DNA from: Myxococcales bacterium
GTDB taxonomy: Bacteria > Myxococcota > Polyangia > Polyangiales > Polyangiaceae
Direction of reading: 5' to 3'
Assembly: GCA_020430865.1 (NCBI GenBank)
Contig: JAGQIY010000683.1
Location: 1-7,768 of the forward strand
Length of the DNA: 7,768 bases
Below are positions 7,201 through 7,768 of the stretch, piece after piece. Position 1 is the first letter of the stretch. Every line of letters starts with the position of its first letter. The position numbers were made by a program, and so were the translations under genes. A model generated the notes under the pieces. It searched no databases. It was not told the DNA's origin and worked only from the letters and a program-made list of their open reading frames with translations.

Positions 7201-7768
7201 ACGGCGGTCCTGTAGCGTTGCTGCTTGAAGTAGGTCCAGGCGAGCTTGTAGAGCGCCACCCCGTAAAGCGGCGGCTTCTCGATTTCCATCGAGTGCTCGT
7301 ACGCTCTCACGGCTCGGTTCAGGTTGTATGGCCCGCCGTGGGGATCGATCTGATCGAAGTGGAAGTTGCCGAGTTGCCACCAAACCTCTGCTTCGTAGCG
7401 AGGTTCCTGACCGGGCTCGAGCTGCTGGGGCAACCCCTCACAGCTGTCGGGGTAGGGGTCGCGGAACAGGAGCTCCTCGTCCTCTGGAGCCTTCGCCAGG
7501 TTTCCGCGCCGACGCTTGTCCTGGTCCAGCGGGACGGGGTTCTTGTTGTACCACTCGTTCCAGAACTTATCGTCGTGGTCCTGGACGAGCGGCTCCAGCA
7601 AGATCTTGGAGGCGTCGTCGGGGTTGTCCTTGACGTGGTAGCGGTTGGAGCACACCAGCGCACGCCACGCCTGCTGCCCCTCTTCCATGCGGTTCGCATC
7701 GGTCATTGCATGACCGAGGTAGTAATAGACGGCGGCGATCTCTTCGTACTGCGGGTACTCCCGAATGA
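4230..7768 (-). CDS. gltD: GltD/AgmU-like giant TPR protein, 5' end missing
   Basis: Likely a periplasmic TPR scaffold of the Agl-Glt gliding machinery. The identification rests on size, TPR content and the neighbours gltE and gltG; M. xanthus AgmU/GltD is a comparably large TPR protein. The gene is incomplete. The first ATG in the window (4 bases into the 7700s, codon 7706-7704) is not credible as a start, because the frame stays open to 7768 and the upstream codons read IREYPQYEEIAAVYYYLGHA, which is a TPR helix. At least 1178 residues are visible and the signal peptide would lie outside. Numbering from that ATG, TPR-like helix pairs are clear near residues 105-142, 147-181, 555-590, 685-720 and 750-780; most of the protein is alpha-helical and charged. 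Four cysteines (19, 89, 587, 622) could form disulfides. The C-terminal part (about 900-1140) is helical without obvious TPRs and ends in a Pro/Gly/Glu-rich tail. It ends in TGA 14 bases before gltE, so the two are co-transcribed. Confidence 0.82.
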   Translation of the reverse strand, partial: IREYPQYEEIAAVYYYLGHAMTDANRMEEGQQAWRALVCSNRYHVKDNPDDASKILLEPLVQDHDDKFWNEWYNKNPVPLDQDKRRRGNLAKAPEDEELLFRDPYPDSCEGLPQQLEPGQEPRYEAEVWWQLGNFHFDQIDPHGGPYNLNRAVRAYEHSMEIEKPPLYGVALYKLAWTYFKQQRYRTAVEAFVKLLHYADEQEEKTGDPGADFRSEAYTYIAGSLTYVDMDGPPPEHPLIPRNDVLDLETDPLIAEQKMAIAIDRVQDPKLIPQDKKWTVEIYKSLAQEFIEITQNRNAIATLELTLKKFPMDRDAPVMQNKVAELYDQLSKLAPEGSAAHDEYAAKALEARTKLAAYVGTTPWTDANRDDPEALQQAELLVRNGLKRAAADHTNNGRALFDRARELSDAGEQVRLLEKALSEYRLAETGWRAYLEQDPNALDAYESRFWLADARYQVVRIQVVMQRTPKPEEVTAARQALIEVRDSNEDDKYLQPSAYYLVDLAQQVLTDLYRRYEASSGADGIEKREEVKFEGEGSSRKVVKEPVPAPILEAIKAREDYNARISIDRDPEKNGPLYAFQAGEYFFVYGQFEEARKRFTPLYDQFCGKNEWGYKAWEKLISMANFEGDAKESRRLVEGPSCAYNPETKAAEDNIRQPVKSGLAYQDAAKLFEEAQKMSPGPERDKKWRAAAAAYKAALDAAPARDEAPEAAMNGAYAYKQVGEYDKAIEMYELFISKYGSDEKLKELRDGDPKAKPPKDPQPAKYEERVKYLKQAYDALAGSYVLFFDYPKAAETFDKISTIDHFKPEDRRQAAQQALSLYSSLGDEAGMARSKDRFAKLGASPKELAEADFIIANSEVKKWDEFSADEGANAGARRKAQAAMEAYYKRYQKQDAAAQFVVEAAYNVARMKRASGQRDQTKWWQNTTAAFAKWNRLAPRKDNASSALGSREADMAAEAEYVQIDADLKSKFDYDSGHHRYKGTVTEVIQKYRKEATEAKQWHDKLEKVIDTYISPTWTIVAKARQGSVYDSLRTGLYNTRPPELKMFSAAQEKALKAAEESDNPDLQEKADAIRVKIQQAWRDARDKELNSADEVAVVRYAESVVLSRRYNISKPEVVRAIRRLAFLTDVVGEAKMKAYTSRVKDLNYTDGMFTRIRPGVVGEPEPNGMVEPLPVAN

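Overview
The window looks like chromosomal DNA from a myxobacterium-like member of the Myxococcota. The evidence is high G+C content, strong G/C bias at third codon positions, and a gene set that matches the Agl-Glt gliding-motility cluster in content and order. I cannot place it to genus. The proline/glycine-rich GltG linker and the extra small genes would fit a lineage outside Myxococcus, but that is inference.

All five supportable genes lie on the minus strand, so transcription runs from the right edge to the left. From 7768 down to 4230 is a very large TPR-rich protein (GltD/AgmU-like) whose reading frame is still open at the window edge, so its start is missing. Only 14 bases later comes a TPR protein with a lipoprotein-like signal (GltE/AglT-like, 4215-2842). 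After 50 bases comes a 78-residue secreted protein (2791-2555). After a single intervening codon, in the same frame, comes a 181-residue three-helix membrane protein (2551-2006). A 224-base non-coding gap (1782-2005) separates this block from a GltG-like trans-envelope protein (1781-363). That gap carries three GAACTTT motifs, one with ECF-type promoter geometry, and a weak terminator-like hairpin. The last 362 bases (1-362) hold no convincing gene, only two hairpins.

In Myxococcus xanthus, GltD, E, F and G belong to the envelope-spanning machine that couples the AglRQS proton-driven motor to outer-membrane adhesins at focal adhesions. Here GltG would bridge cytoplasm and periplasm, with an FHA-like cytoplasmic domain, one TM helix, a flexible linker and an AgmX/PglI-type C-terminal domain. 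GltD and GltE would supply periplasmic TPR scaffolding. The two small genes occupy the GltF position.

The cluster itself is of a known type. The less explained parts are the same-frame pair of small genes, one with an ExbB/TolQ-like topology, and the separate promoter region in front of gltG. No RNA genes, mobile elements or CRISPR arrays are visible.
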